Origin: Posidonia oceanica
Lineage: Eukaryota > Streptophyta > Magnoliopsida > Alismatales > Posidoniaceae
DNA: 64,000 bases
Assembly: GCA_037176725.1 (NCBI GenBank)
Contig: JAZBRS010000037.1
Coordinates: forward strand, 11,426,001-11,490,000
Reading direction: 5' to 3'
Shown: positions 32,297-45,508 of the stretch, piece after piece
Layout: the number at the start of each line of letters is the position of its first letter
Position numbering within the stretch: position 1 is the stretch's first letter
Made by a program: the position numbers and the translations under genes
The notes under the pieces: generated by a model
Seen by the model: the letters and a program-made list of their open reading frames with translations, nothing else
Told to the model about the DNA's origin: nothing
The model's database searches: none

Positions 32297-34605
32297 TGTA
32301 GTAATCCCAATCAGAATCAGGCTTACTATTAGCGGCGATGTCCGAGGAGGAGGGCTCAACACGAAAACACTTAAATCAAAGGAGAAAAGATAAGAAAAGA
32401 AGAAGATAAGACAATTCAGAGTCGCCACCGTGTCTATTATCGGGAGACAAGGAAAACCGGGGGAAATGCGTGAGTTAACACGCAAAACCAAGCAAGAAAT
32501 GCAAAGCAAAGCAATGCGAAGGAAAACAAATGCAAATGAATGCAAATGAGATGACTCATGCCTAGGATAAGGGCAATATGGTCGTTGTGGGCCAAAAGAC
32601 TGGGCAAAGACTCCTGTTACGTGCGGGGAAGGTGTTAGGCACCCCCGACACGCCTGAGAATCGGTCTTTCTAGGCTTACGCTCGCATATGCAGGGGAATG
32701 CAGATTTAAATGCCTAAATGCCAATGAATGCCTGAATGAATGCTCATAGGTGTGCTCTAAGTGGCGGGATGCAATGCAAGGAAAGTAAACGTGCAGTCTA
32801 AATGCTCAGCAGTGCTGTCTGTGTTCCGAACCGGGCGAAACCTGGCTCGTGAGAACTCCAAGCAGTAAGCATCACTGCCCTATATGCAAATGCAAGCGAA
32901 AAAGCAAGACGACGATAAAACCAAGCAATACAGGCGACATGCAAGAGAAAACGGCGTAAAACACACGAAACAATGCGAGAAACGAGAATGGCATGCGAAA
33001 CGGTGCAAGAAAACGAGATCGGCATGCAAAATAGTGTGAGAAAGCGAAGCGGCACGCAAAACGGTGCGAAAGACAAAGCGGGCACGCAAAACGGGGCCAA
33101 AAGCGAAGCAGGCGCGCAGAACGGCGCCAAAAACAAAACGAGCACGCAAAACGGTGCCAAAAACGAAGCGGGCACGCGAAACGGTGCCAAAAATGAAGCG
33201 GGCACGCGAAACGGTGCCAAAGCGAAGTAGGCACGCAAAACGGTGCCAAGAGCGAAACGGGCACGCGAAACGGTGCCAAAAACAAAGCGGGCACGCAAAA
33301 CGATGCCAGAAATGAAGTGGGCACGCGAAATGGTGCCAAAAACAAAGCGGGCACGCAAAATAGTGCCAAAAACGAAGCGGGCACGCGAAATGGTGCTGAA
33401 AGAGAAGCGGGCACGCAAAACGGTGCCAAAGACGGCGAAATAAAACATCGGTAAAATCATGCAGATGCAAATGCAAGGAGAGAGGACAAGAGAAGCGAAA
33501 GGAGAAGCCAACAGTGCGTGTGTGAGAACAGACACTGTTTAAGGGCCACGCAGAGTAGGTGTGAAGACCTACAATGGGGAGAATAAGCAAGTGGGGGGAT
33601 TACCACTGTTTTGTGACTGTTTCCCACTAAACTGCCCCACGATGTGTCTCGCACGCTGCCCAAAGCTCGCGGTGCAATCAGATCGTGGAAAAGGGGGAAG
33701 AAAGTCGTAATTAGTGGTGAATCCAGGGGAAACGCAACACAAAACACTTGAGAATACGCGAAAAAGGGAAGCAAAATTGATAGATAAGAAGAGGAAGTCC
33801 TATTCTACATGTTCGAGAAAACAGAAAGCGGAAACGATGCATGCAATGCAAATGGTATGCAAATGAGTGCTGTGCAGGGGTTCAGAAGGACGTACCTGGG
33901 AAATCTGAAGCCTGATCTGAGATCTGCTTGGTCCATGCTGAAGAGCGCTCCGTCGGGGTCGTCCAGGTAGCTTAGTTGAGAAAATCCAATTGCCGGATCG
34001 GAAGATATCCCAGCTTCAAAGCAGAGGGGCCAGAACAGGGGAGAAGAATAGATCTAGGTGTAAAGGAGGTCCTAGGGGCGTGCAAACAGGTCCTCCCATG
34101 CGAATGGGAGCTAGGAGTGTTTAAGTGTGTGCAAAGGATGCCAAATGCAAGAATGCATGAATGCAAAAAAAACTTAGGGGTGATTTCTCAGAAAATTGGG
34201 GACTTAAATGCAATTTTTGAACGGATAGGGGTCTAAATGCAAAGATTTTGAAGAGTTTGGGGCTTTTATGCAAAGTTTTTGAAAAAAGGAGGGTCTGAAT
34301 GCAATTTTACAAAGTGCAGGGTTCAAAATGTAATTTTCCAAGATAGACATGCATCAGGACAAGTTTTGAAATCATATGGGAGGTTAACATGCAATTTTGA
34401 AATCAACAGGGTCCAAAATGCAATTTTGCAAGCAAAACAGGGGTCTAAGTGGGTCTGGGAATGCAAACAGGGGTCTATATGCAATTTTTTAAGCAAACTA
34501 TGCATTTAAATGTATGCTGTGCATGCAGGGACCTATGTGCAATTTTTAAAACATGCAGGGTCAAAAATGCAATTTTTTAAGCAAAATATGCATTTAAATG
34601 ACAGG
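32297..34605 (-). mobile_element. Element C 3' LTR, U5-side part
   Basis: Starts TGTAGTAATCCC next to B(-) 3' UTR. Holds the relic PBS (32419-32427), U5 block (about 32590-32690), the 30-bp minisatellite and degenerate ATGCAAT repeats. It is interrupted at 34605/34606 by a solo LTR and resumes at 40445. Rejoined length is about 5.97 kb. Confidence 0.88.
32960..33435. repeat. 30-bp minisatellite in element C LTR, about 15 copies
   Basis: Unit CGGGCACGCAAAACGGTGCC plus about 10 variable bases (AAAAACGAAG). Because 30 is divisible by three and stops are rare in the unit, several frames on both strands stay open for 185-245 codons; these are artefacts of the repeat. Confidence 0.95.
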
Positions 34606-35229
34606 TGTAGCGATCCCGATCGGAACCAGGCTCGCTATTTAGCGGCGATTGAGATCCGAGGAAGAGGCTCAACTCGAAAAACACTTAAAATCGAGGAGAA
34701 AAAGGAAAGATAAGACAAATCAGAGTCGCCACCACGTCTATTAACGGAAGACGAGGAAAACCGGGGTAATGCGTGAATTAACGCGCAAAACCGAGCAATA
34801 AATGCAAAGCAAAGCAATGCAAAGGGAAACAAATGCAAATGAGATGACTCTAGCCTAGGATAAGGGCGGTACGGTCATTGCGGGCCAAAAGACAGGGTAA
34901 GGACTCCTGTTACGTGCGGGGAAGGTATTAGGCACCCCCGACACGCCCGAAAATCGGTCTTTCTAGGCTTACGCTCGCATACGCAGAAAGATGCAGGATT
35001 GAATGCCTATGTGCCTATGAATGCCTAAATGAATGCTCAAGGAGTGCTCTAAGTGGGGAGAAACAATGCAAGGAAGTAAACATGCTCTCTAAGTGCTCAG
35101 CTGCGCTGTCTGTGTTCCGAACCAGGCGTAACCTAGCTCGCGAGAACTCCAGGCAGTAAGCATCATAGCCCTATATGCAAATGCAAGCGAGAAAACGAAA
35201 CAGCGAGAAAACCATGCAATGCAATCGAC

Positions 35230-35545
35230 ATGCAAGGGAAAACGGCGTAAAACACGCAAAACTAGGCGAGAAATGAGCAAAGCACGCAAAACGATGCAAA
35301 AGAGCGAAACCGTCACGCAAAACGAGCGGAAAACAAAGCAGCGCGCAAAACGAGATAAGAGAGCAAGAAGGTTCGCAAAACAGGACGAGAAAACAGAATG
35401 GCACGCAAAACAGAGCGAAAGAATAAAACCGGCATGCAAAACGAACGAGAAGGCAAGACAGTGCGCAAAACGAGACAAGAAAACAGATGGGCACGCAAAA
35501 CGGAGCGAAAACGAGGGCGGGCACCCGAAACGGTGCCAAAACAGC
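35230..35545. repeat. 30-bp minisatellite, about 11 copies
   Basis: CACGCAAAACGxxxCGAxAAxA units, more diverged from each other than the 33 kb and 53 kb arrays. Confidence 0.85.
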
Positions 35546-37579
35546 GAAGCAAAAACCTCGAAAAAGCCATGCAAGTGCAGGAATGCAGAAAGAGATTAAA
35601 AGGGGTCAAAGGGGGAGGCAAGACAACGTGTGTATAAGAACAAACGCTGTTTAAGACCACTCAGAGTAGGTGTGAAGACCTACTGAGGGGAGAAGGGGCA
35701 AATGGAGGGATTACCACCTTTTTGCGGCTGTTTCCCACTAGACCATTCCACGATGTGTCTCGCATGCTGCCCAAAGCTCGCGATGCGATCGGATCGTGGA
35801 AAGAGGGGAAGAAAGTCACATTAAGTGGTAAATCCAGGGAAAACACAACGCAAAACACACAGGAATGCGCGAAACGGAGATTGGGAGGTACAGGCAGAAA
35901 GGGGAGACCCTATTCTAGATGCTCAAAGAGACAGAAAGCAAAAACGAGGAAAACCGTGCAAATGCCATGCAAATGAATGCAATGCAGGGGTTCAGGAGGA
36001 CATACCAGGAAATCCGGGAGCCTGATCTGAAATCTGTCTGGTCTATGCTGAAGAGCGCTTCGCTGCGGTCGCTTGGGCAGCTCACTTGAGAAGATCCGAC
36101 GGCCGGATTGGAAGATATCGCAACTCCAAGGCAGAAGGGCCAGAACAGGGGAGAAGAACAGATCTAGGTGTTCGGGAGGTCCTAGGGATGTGAAAAAGGG
36201 TCCTCCCAAGTGAAAGGGAGCTAGAAGTGTTTAGTGTGTGCAAAGGGGATGCTAAAATGCAAGACTAAATGAGTGCAGGATGCATGCAAAAGCAAGAAAA
36301 GCAAAGGGAAGTAATTTGAGAAAAACCAGGAGTTCAGAAAGCATTTTGAAAAAGAAGAGGGGCTAAAAGTGCAAATTTCCCAGAAAACAGGGTTCCACGG
36401 GAAAGGATTTTGAAAACAGAGGAAGACAGAGGTCTATTTGGCAAAAACTAGGCTCAGGAAGGTGTTTTGAAAAGAAGGTATGCTTTGAAAGAGATTTTGA
36501 AACCAAAAAGGGGTCAGAGTGCAATTTTGAAAAAAATCTAGGGTCTAAAATGCAAATTTTCCAGAAAACAAGGTCCTGGGGAGTCTGGAGGTACTAGTGG
36601 AAGGTCTGTATGAAATTTGGTAGGCATAGGGGCTAAAATGCAACCTAGGGGCAAAATGGTCTTTTCACATGATTTTTTAAAACATGCAGGGACCTAGGTG
36701 TGATTTTCAAATCATGCAGGGGCTGAAAATGCAATTTAGTATGGAAAATATGCTCTGGAATTTAAATGACAGGACCACAGTGCAATTTCTGGAAAACATG
36801 GGGTTAAAAATGCAATGCAGTAAGTTAAAATACATGCAGCACAGTTACTGTCCATTTAAAATGGACCTAACTGCAAATATGCAAAAGCAGAAGGTAAAAT
36901 ATGCAATGCAGTATGCAAAAATAAAAAATAAATCCTAAGTTGCTACAGTGCATGGGACTTAAATGCAAAAATAAAAACATGCAGGGGGCCAGGATGCAAT
37001 GCAGTATGGTAAAATTAATGCATTTGAATGAAATGATTTAGTGCAGGACTTACATGCAAAAAACGAAAACAGAGGGGCTAAAATGCAAAATATTACAACT
37101 GAAAAGCACAGTAGATGGACTAAACTGTAAAAACAGAAAACTACGAACAGATTATGCAATTTAGCAAAGTATTTAATTAACAACCAAGCAGAATAAACGA
37201 AATAAGGACTGGAATGTAAAAAGACAGAAACTTAAGACAGATATGCAATATTCGCTTAAAAACCATATAAATGCAAAAATAAAGGCACAGTGTCGGCCGA
37301 CGGTGACGAGCGCTGTAGCAGCTGGCCGCCGGAGCTCGTGACCGTCGGCACAGGGGGGCTGAGGGTGCGCAGTCGGGCGGAGGGCAACGTCGGCGATCGT
37401 CCGGAGCTCTGGGAATGGTCCGGGGCTCGCTCTGCTGGGGAGAGTGTCCGGAGGAAGAGCGGCCGGCGCCGGAGAAGGAGACCTGTCCGGCGAGCTGCTG
37501 TGGCGTCTGAGAGGTTCGGAACCTGGTTCTGACCCACGGAAAAGCAGCAGGAGGAGGAGAGGGATCTAGGGGAAAGGAA

Positions 37580-37590
37580 GTTTACCTCTG
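37580..37590 (-). promoter_or_regulatory. Putative 5' splice site in solo LTR (GAG|GTAAAC)
   Basis: CCAGAG|GTAAACTTCC on the minus strand, first intron base 37585. Confidence 0.5.
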
Positions 37591-38549
37591 GTCGTGTCCG
37601 GAGCATGCCCCCGACCTCAGTTGCACAGGAGCTGGCCGGAGCTCGTCGTCCGGTTGCTGCGGAGGGTGCTGGCGGCTCGCGGTGGTCCGGGCGTCCTCAG
37701 GGTGATCTTCCGGTGCTTCTTGAACGATCGGGCGCGAGCTTCAGAGCTCGGGTGAAGAGTTGGCTTTTTTGGGTCCAGCAATGACAGCCGGAGACCGGGG
37801 AGGGTATCCGCTGCTCCTCAGGCTGGATGGAATGTTCCGGTGGGTTGCTGGGATGCTGGCGATGGGGTTCGGATGTTTGGAGAGGGTTTCTGATGCGAAT
37901 GGAGAGGAAATGGAGGCTCGGGCTGGTTTCAGGCAGAAATGGGGCAAAGTGTTTGTAGTGGGGTTTAAGGTCTGTGGTGGAAGGTTTGGTTTGCTGTCAG
38001 GTGGCCTGGAAAGGTGGAGGTTCGGTGAACTTCTGGGTGTAGTTTGGGAGGATGCTGTGGATTGTGGTGAAAAGGATTGTGGAGTGGGTTCTGTGGGCTG
38101 TAGATAGGCTTTCAGAGGGTGACTAAGGGATGATTTGGGTGGTGGAATGGCCGGGAAGGATGCTGAATTTCGGGGTGAGTTCGGGGGAGCAATTGGGAGG
38201 AGAGTGAAGGTCAGGAAGGGTGCTAGTTAGCTGGGAAAGGAAGAAGGAGATTCTCTGAATTTGAGAAGGAATGGGAGAGGTTCTGAGGAGTGGGAATGGT
38301 CTGAGATGGGTGGCCTCTCTCCGGGATGCCGAGGTGGCTCTCGAATGCTCTCTCCCACAGCTCTCTTTTCTCTGGGATTGGAAGAATGCAGAGGAGAGAA
38401 AGAGAGCACACAGGGGGAAAGAAAATCTGGAAATTCTGGTTTCTGGGATTGAGGTTCTCGCACTGATTCGCTCTTGCTCACACTGGTTCGCTCTGCTTGC
38501 TCTTGCCGGTTCACACTTGCTCGCTTGCTCTCTGGATTGAAAGGAGAAC

Positions 38550-38566
38550 GGAGGGCTTATATCTGG
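38550..38566 (-). promoter_or_regulatory. TATA-like box of solo LTR
   Basis: CAGATATAAGCCC on the minus strand, about 970 bp upstream of the donor at 37585. Confidence 0.45.
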
Positions 38567-39959
38567 AGGGATTGCTGCTGGGCGCGAGCTGAATTTTGAA
38601 ATCAGCGGCGGCCACTGCAGCGGAGAGGACGGGACGACCGACTCCGGAAAAGCCGCAGAGAGGAAGGAGAGGCGGCGAGCTCTGTAGATGAAAGGATTGA
38701 AGCTCAAATTTAAAATGAAGGAGGGAATGCTGTAGGCAGCAGCTCGCGGGAAGGAAGAAGCCGGTGGAAGCGCGAGGAAGAAGAAGGAAGAAGAAGGAGA
38801 AAAAAAACGGCCGGACTGCGCTGTGGGCCGAAGAAGAGAAAAAGAAATAAAAGCAGAAACGGGCCGGAGGGTCCAGTAAAGAAAAGGAAGAAAGAAAAAG
38901 AGAAATAAGAGAGAAAGAGAGGGTAGAATGGGGAAATAAAATAGGTAAAAATAAACTAAAAATAAATAAAAATATTAGAAGAGTTTTTCTGTAGATTAGG
39001 ATTTTAATTAAGATTTTTAACGGTCATTTTGAGTTGATTAATGTGTTTTGGGCTTGATTAGGGTTTTAGGGCTTTAGTTTTACTTTTAATTAGTTTTCAC
39101 TTGTTTAAATGTTTGTTAATCCCTTTTTTAAATTATTTTAAAAATTTTATTTCTTTTGTTGGACACTTAGGGTATTGATTAGGATTTTTTAGGATTTATT
39201 TCGTATTAATTTAGGGTTGGTTTTAGATTTTAAAGTTGTAGTCTTCTTAGGGTTTTTCTTTCTTAAGTTTTTTAGGTTATGTCTTGATTTTTTATTTATG
39301 GATTTTTCTTGAAGTTTTTAGTTGGATTTTTCTGGTTTGATAGGGTGTTTTTAAGTCTTTCAGATGTGTTTTTCTTTTCTTTTTTAATTAAGCTTTTAAC
39401 TTGTTTTTCTTATGTTTACTAGGTTAAGTCCTTTGCCTTCTTTAATTACTTGTCTTAGTATTTGATTTTTTAATTCTTCTTTTTGGGTTTGTTTTTTAAT
39501 TCTTCTGATGGGTTTTCACCTTTGGTGGGTTTTGATTTTATTTTAGTTTTTTCCTTGATTTTTCAGTGTTTTCTTTTGATTTGTTTTGTATTTTTTAGTT
39601 TGCATGTTTAGTTTTCTTTTTAGCTTGTTTTAGTTAAGTTCAAGTTCTTAATGGCTTGTTTAATATATTTTTTAATTGTTTTTCTTAGGGTACTGATTTG
39701 TTGTTTTATGTTTTGAGGTTTTGCAGATTTTTATGGGTTTTTGTGGATTTTTGCAAAAGGGAGAAAAGGAAAAGAGAAGGAGGGAAGAAATGGAATAAAA
39801 AGGGGAATAAAAGGAAAAAAGATAGGTTGGAGGAAAACGATTTTTAAAATTCAGAAAAAGTGTTAAAAATAAAGTAAAAATAGGGATAGGATAGAGGAAG
39901 GGTAGAAGCACAGAGGGGGCCCACAGCCAGACCAGAAAAAGGATAAGAAAGGGATGAAA

Positions 39960-40045
39960 AGAGAGATGATAATTAGGAGAGAGAGAGGAGAGAGAAAATG
40001 ATAATCCCGGAGAGAGAAAAGGATAATTTGGGTGAAAGAGGGTCC
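39960..40045. repeat. GATAATCC direct repeats in U3
   Basis: Three spaced copies of GATAAT followed by GGAGAGAGA-type purines. The same pattern is kept in the other large LTRs at about 43640-43710, 49350-49410 and 57945-58010, next to a conserved AAAGGGGGCCCxCAGCCA word. Confidence 0.7.
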
Positions 40046-40444
40046 TAATGGTCTTGGAATGGAGTGAAAATTGGTGGGAGGGTAGTCTAGGTTTTGAAGT
40101 CTTGGGTCTGAAATTTTGGTTTGATTCTAAAGAGGTTTTGGAGGGGTTTCAAGGTGTAGAAAAAGGGTAGTTTCACCTAAGTTTTCTAGGGTTTTTGGGA
40201 ATGGGTCAGGCTTGGAAAATCCTAGGTTTTTGGGTAGGTTTGTTGAGTGGATAGTGGTGGGTTTTCCTATGAATTTTGGTTAGGTTCAGAGGTTGGGAAG
40301 GGGGGTAAAGGTTTAGGCCAAAACGGGCTGATTTTGAAGGGTTGAGAGGAGGGTTAGGGTTAGGGTTTGGTTGGGGTTTGATCCAGCAATCAACCAGAGG
40401 GCTCCAAGGGTCCAGGCCTGCCAAGATGGGGTGTCAACAACAGG

Positions 40445-43400
40445 CAGAGGGCTAATATGCAATTTTCAAATCATGCAGGGTCAAAAATGCAATTTTATAA
40501 GCAAAATATGCATTTAAATGTATGCTATGCATTAAAGAAGGACCTACATGCAAAAATCAGAAAATATGAGGGACAAGATGCAATGCAGTAAGAAAAATTG
40601 AAAAATAAAAGCCTAAGTTAACAGATCAGATGACTAAACTGGAAATAAGGAAAACAACAGGGATTAAATTTGCAATTTACTAAGGTAAAAATAAAACATT
40701 AAATCAGATGAATGATGGTAGGACTAACATGCAATAATGAAAAATTGGAGGGCCAGAATCAAATTAATTACTGAAGGAAAGCACAGTAAAAGGACTGACA
40801 TGTAATTAGTCAATTATATGGATTTTTCATGCAATTTCATATGATTTTAATTCAGAATTAAATGGATTTAAACAGATGAAGGACCTGAGTGTAATAAAGC
40901 GAAAACAGGGACCAATAATGCAATATATGGTAAAATAGCATAGTTAACAAAAAAATAAAAGCACAGTGTTGCACAGAGCGTCGACCACTGTAGCAGTTGC
41001 TACCAGTGGCCGACAGGGGAAGCAGGGGGGTGCTGGCGAGGCGTAGTCCGACGGGCGAGCTTCACCAGGGCTTGACGGAGGCCGGAGCAGCGTCGACGAG
41101 CAGCGACGCTGCCTGGAGCAGGTCGGAGGAGACGCCGGAGGTCTGTAGACCTGCTCGGAGGCAGACCGGTCGATCAGCATAGCGTCGACGAGATCTGATG
41201 GCAGGGGCATGCTTCTGGGGCCGTGCGGAGCTGGGGCGCCTGTTGGAGGGACGTTCTGCAGACCGGAGCGGCGAGACGAGCTCGAAGCTCACCGGAGAAG
41301 ACGGAGTTGACCCGGAGTTGACTCGGCGCAGGAGAGAGAGAGATCCTAGTCTAATAGGCGGAAAAGTAAGAGAGGAGGGAGACTAATCTACTGGTGAAGA
41401 AAAAGACCTAATTTGCTGGCTGGAGCGTTCCCCCGACGTGGGCTGCCTCTGCAGGTGCCGGCGAAGCTCGTCTGGCAGCTGCGAACGTTGTCGACGGCCC
41501 GTGAAGATTGGAATCAGTTCCGCGGAGTCCTCCGATGCTTCTTGGACGCTCGGAGTGCAGCTTCGACGACTGGCGGAAGGAATCAGATTTTTGGGTGTTG
41601 CAGAAATCGTCTGAGGTGGGGGGAGGTGTTCACTGCTCCTCAGGCCAAATGGGAGCTGCAGGTGAACTTCTGGAGGTTAGGTGATGGTGTGGAAGGGTTT
41701 AGGTCAGGTCGTGGGGGTCTGTAGGTGGAGTTTGCAGGTGGGGTGATTTTCTGGCAGAGAAAGGTCATAGGTGTTTGTTGTGGAGGTCTTGGCCTGTAGA
41801 GAGTTGTCGGGCTGATGGCTTGGGGGTTCTGGAAAGTGGAGTTCAGGCGAGTTGGATGCTGGAGTTTGGAGGAATTCTGGGGACGAAACATGAGGGAATT
41901 CTGGAAGGTGGAGGTGATGGGTTCTGTTTTGGGTTTTGAGGAACTGAGGGGTGGTCTTGGGTTGGAAGTGGCTGCTGAATGGAGGGCTGTAACGGTGGTG
42001 GACTGGGTGGATTTGGGGACGAAAATTGGAGGTGGTTTGAAGGGAGTTGGGTGCTCTGGTTGGGATGAAAATGAAGGAGGAAGAAGGCTTGATTTCAGTG
42101 GAAGAGGAGGGGATTCTGGGTGGCTCTCTGGACTCTGAATCCTCTCTTTCCCTCGGACGATGAAAAAAGGCAAAGAGGAGGGGATGAAGTGTTGGCTTTT
42201 ATCGGCTGCTGAAGACTGAGACGCGCGGTGGTTTTTGAATTGCCACTGGCGGGAGGCAGCGGCTGCAGAGGGAAGGACGGCCGAGGCGACTGGCAATTAA
42301 TGCCCCAGAGATGCAGCTGAGACGCGAGAGAGGAGGCCGGGCGCTGCAGCTGATGGGATCGAGAGGGAAGAAGAGAAGTTGAATTTTGAAGAGGTGGAGG
42401 GAGTCGGCTGGCGGGAGAAAAACCGTGGAGGAAGAAGAAGAAGAAGCAGAAGAAGGAGGGAAAAGGCGACCGTGGGCCGGGCCGCGCGGAAGAAAAGAAA
42501 AAGAAAGAAAGAAAAGAAGGAAGGAGGGGAGACGGGCTGGACTGGGCCCAGCAGGAGAAAAGAAGGAAAAAGAATAGAAAGAAAGGGAGGAAAGGAAGGA
42601 AAGGGAAGAGGAAGAAAAAGAAGAAAGAAATAAAACTGATAAACATAAAATAAAAATAGAAAAAGTTTTTAGAGTAATTGTGTTTTAAATTGGGACTTTG
42701 ATTAAGCTTTTTAACGATTGTTTTTGGTTAATTAATTAGGTTCAGAGAGATTTTAGTTTTGATTAGGGTTTTTAGGGTTTTGTTTATTTTGATTTGCTTT
42801 TGATTTTGATTAAATGTTTGTTAAGTCTTTTAAGTTGTTTTTTTAATTATGTTTTTCTTGTTAAGTACTTGGGATGTTAATTAGGATTTTTTTTAAAAGT
42901 TTGTTTTTAAATTAATTAGAGTGGGTTTTAGATTTTTGGATTTTAGTCTTTCTTTCTTAAGTCTTCTTTGATTTGTTTTTTGATTTTTGTTTGTTAAGCT
43001 CTTTCTTGTTAAGTTTTTAGTTAAGTGTTTTTAAATTTTGATTGTTTGTTTTTATTTTTTTAATTAAGTTTTCGATTTTTCTCCTTTAGAATTGTTAAGT
43101 TTAAGTTTTTCCTTAATTACTAACCTTAGCATTTCTTAAGTGTTTTCTTTCTTTTAGGATTTGTTTTCTTAACTGCTTTTCTAATAGGATTATAGTTTCA
43201 CTTGTTTTGATTACATTTTGGTTTTTTCCCTGATTTTACAGCATTTTCCTTTTGTTTGTTTTGCATTTTTTAAGTTGCATTCTTGATTTTCCATTTTAGC
43301 TAGATTTAGTTGGGTTTAGGTTTTTTAATTGTTTGTTTAATGTTTTTAATTATTTTTCTTAGGGTTTTGGTTTGTTTTCCTTTTGTTTTAGAGTTTTAGA

Positions 43401-44108
43401 GGTTTTTAAGGATTTTTTTAGGGATTTAGTAAAGGAAAGGAAAAGAAAAGGAAAAGGAAGAGGAAAAGGGAGAAATGGAGGAATAAAGAGGAAAGAGAGG
43501 GGTTTGAAAGAAAATAATTTTGAAGGTCAAAGAAAATGCTAAAAATAAGATAAAAATAGGAATAAGATTGAGAACAGATGGAAGCACAAAGGGGGCCCAT
43601 AGCCAGGCAAGAAAAGGAGAGAGAAGGTGGGAAAAGAAGGAGGATAATCAGGAGAGAGAGAGAGAGGAGAGAGAAAAGAATAATCCAAGAGAGAGAAAAG
43701 GATAATTTGAGTAAATGGAGGGTTTAATGGTTTTGAAAAGGGGCGAAATTTGGGGAATGTGTAGCCTAGGGTCTCTAGTGTTGGTCCTAGGGCTTTGGCT
43801 TAGTTTTGAGAAAGTTTTGGAAGGGTTTTAAGGTGTAGAAAAAGGGTAGTTTTACCTAGGTTTTCTAGGATTTTTGGGAGTGGTTTTGGGTTGGAAGTTT
43901 CTAAGTGTTTGGGTAGGTTTGCTAAGTAAAGTGTGATGGGTTTTCCTATGGTTTTTGGGTAAGTTTTGGGCTTGGAACTGGGGTGTAAGCTTAGGTCAAG
44001 TTTAGGCTTGTTTTGAAGGGTAAGATGAAAAGGATTGTGTAGTTTTGACCTAGGTTTGGATCCAGAAGATCCCAATTGATTCAAGCCTGTCAAATTGGGG
44101 TGTCAACA
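40445..44108 (-). mobile_element. Element C 3' LTR, U3-side part
   Basis: Continuation of the LTR that began at 32297, ending ATTGGGGTGTCAACA at 44108. It has degenerate repeats, a GC-rich leader, a weakened donor (TTAG|GTCTTT near 41406), a TATA-like GATAAAAGCC (about 42197), a purine tract (42375-42645) and T-rich U3 with TTAGGGTTT words. PPT and 3' UTR follow, so this is a 3' LTR. Confidence 0.88.
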
Positions 44109-44122
44109 GATGCCCCTCCCTG
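44109..44122 (-). other. Polypurine tract of element C
   Basis: CAGGGAGGGGCATC (minus) abuts the LTR start. It sits inside a nested inverted repeat (44096-44173). Confidence 0.78.
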
Positions 44123-44639
44123 AGCAAGGTCAAGCGAAGCGAGGCCGCTGCTCAGGGTTGACAAGACACCCCATCTGACCGACGGGAGCAGAGGTTTGCT
44201 ATGGGCGTGAGCTACTTATTCGACGGATGCACCGAAAATCGTAGCCCGTTGCCGCGATGCAAAATGCAGGTGCAGATGGATGAGATGCAAAGTATGCAAT
44301 GCATGCTAATGCAAATGCAATGCAAACGTTAGTACAAAAGTTAGTGCAGTTAGAATGCTGATGCGGTGCAGATGATACCGATGATGTTAGACTGGTATGC
44401 AATGCTAGCAAAGAAGGTGCGGAGATGATGCGAAAGAAATGCCAAAAGAAAGGCGCGATGTGGTGCAAAGATTTGGCAGGTAGGCCAAACTTGCGCGACA
44501 AGGCGAGAAAGAAAAGTGCAGCTTGTCCCCGCCTGGGGAGCAAGCTAGCAAAAGAAGCGCGAGGGGAGAGGGGATGTCTCTCCTATCGCGAGGGGATGCG
44601 GGACTTTGCCTTCCTGGGACAAGGTCGCGCGAAGAGGGT

Positions 44640-45490
44640 GATAAGTTGTCGGGCTTATCGGCCGGATAGTTTACGGTCCTATCAACCGGGAGTGATAGTT
44701 TACGGACCTATCAACCGGAAGCGATAGTTTACGGTCCTATCAACCGAAGGCAGTTGTGAGTGATAGTTACTGGATATCAGCCGTATAACATGGTTGTGCG
44801 GGATAGTTTACGGTCCTATCAACCGGAAGCGGTAGTTTACGGACCTATCAACCGGAAGCGATAGTTTACAGGCCTATTAACTGGAAGCGATAGTTTACGG
44901 ACCTATCAACCAGAAGCGATAGTTTACGGACCTATCAACCGGAAAGGGCATTTGCGAGGGATAGTTACTGGATATCAGCCGTATAACATGATTGGCGTAG
45001 TGATAGTTTTCGGTCCTATCAACCGGAAGCGATAGTTTACAGGCCTATCAACTGGAAGCGATAGTTTACGGACCTATCAACCGGGAGCGATAGTTTACAG
45101 TCCTATCAACTGGAAAGCGCAATCATGAGGGATAGTTACTGGATATCAGCCGTATAATGCAATTGCAGGTGATAGTTTACGGTCCTATCAACCGGAAGTG
45201 ATAGTTTACAGTCCTATCAACTGGAAGCGATAGTTTACAGTCCTATCAACTAGAAGCGATAGTTTGTGGACCTATCAACCGGAAAGGGCAATTGCAAGGG
45301 ATAGTTACTGGATATCAGCCGTATAACGTAATTGCAAGTGATAGTTTTGGATATCAGCCAGAGAATGATAGTTTACGGACCTATCAACCGGAAGCTGCAA
45401 TTACGAGGGACAGTTACTGGATGTCAGCCGTATAACACAACTGCGGGCCAGATCGGGGATCGGCCCAAGATGATAGTTTACGATCCTATC
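44640..45490 (-). repeat. 29-bp dyad repeats with higher-order structure
   Basis: About 20 copies of GATAGTTTACGGACCTATC followed by AACCGGAAGC (29 bp). Each has inverted ends GATAG/CTATC. Every 110-200 bp an alternative unit, GGATAGTTACTGGATATCAG followed by CCGTATAAC, interrupts the array (44761, 44959, 45130, 45299, 45408). Confidence 0.95.
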
Positions 45491-45508
45491 AACCGGAAAG
45501 AGCAGTGA

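Larger units (their letters stand above)
34601..40444 (-). mobile_element. Solo LTR (34606-40439) with 5-bp target duplication ACAGG
   Basis: TGTAGCGATCCC to GGGGTGTCAACA on the plus strand, 5,834 bp, flanked by ACAGG at 34601-34605 and 40440-40444. The sequence on both sides is continuous element C LTR (ATGCATTTAAATGACAGG / ACAGGCAGAGGGCTAATATG). No internal region is present, so it arose by LTR-LTR recombination after insertion. It contains the relic PBS (34723-34731), a 30-bp minisatellite (35230-35545), a splice donor (37585), a TATA-like site and a U3 telo-box. Confidence 0.93.

Noticed and set aside
32798..33590. Three overlapping 185-245 codon minus-strand frames (F/A/P/C-rich)
   Set aside because: They arise from the 30-bp repeat, which keeps several frames open at once; decapeptide repeats in different frames are translations of the same DNA unit.
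44640..45490. CRISPR-like regularly spaced repeats
   Set aside because: There are no unique spacers: units are directly adjacent minisatellites with variants, in a plant retrotransposon 3' UTR, and no cas-like genes are present.
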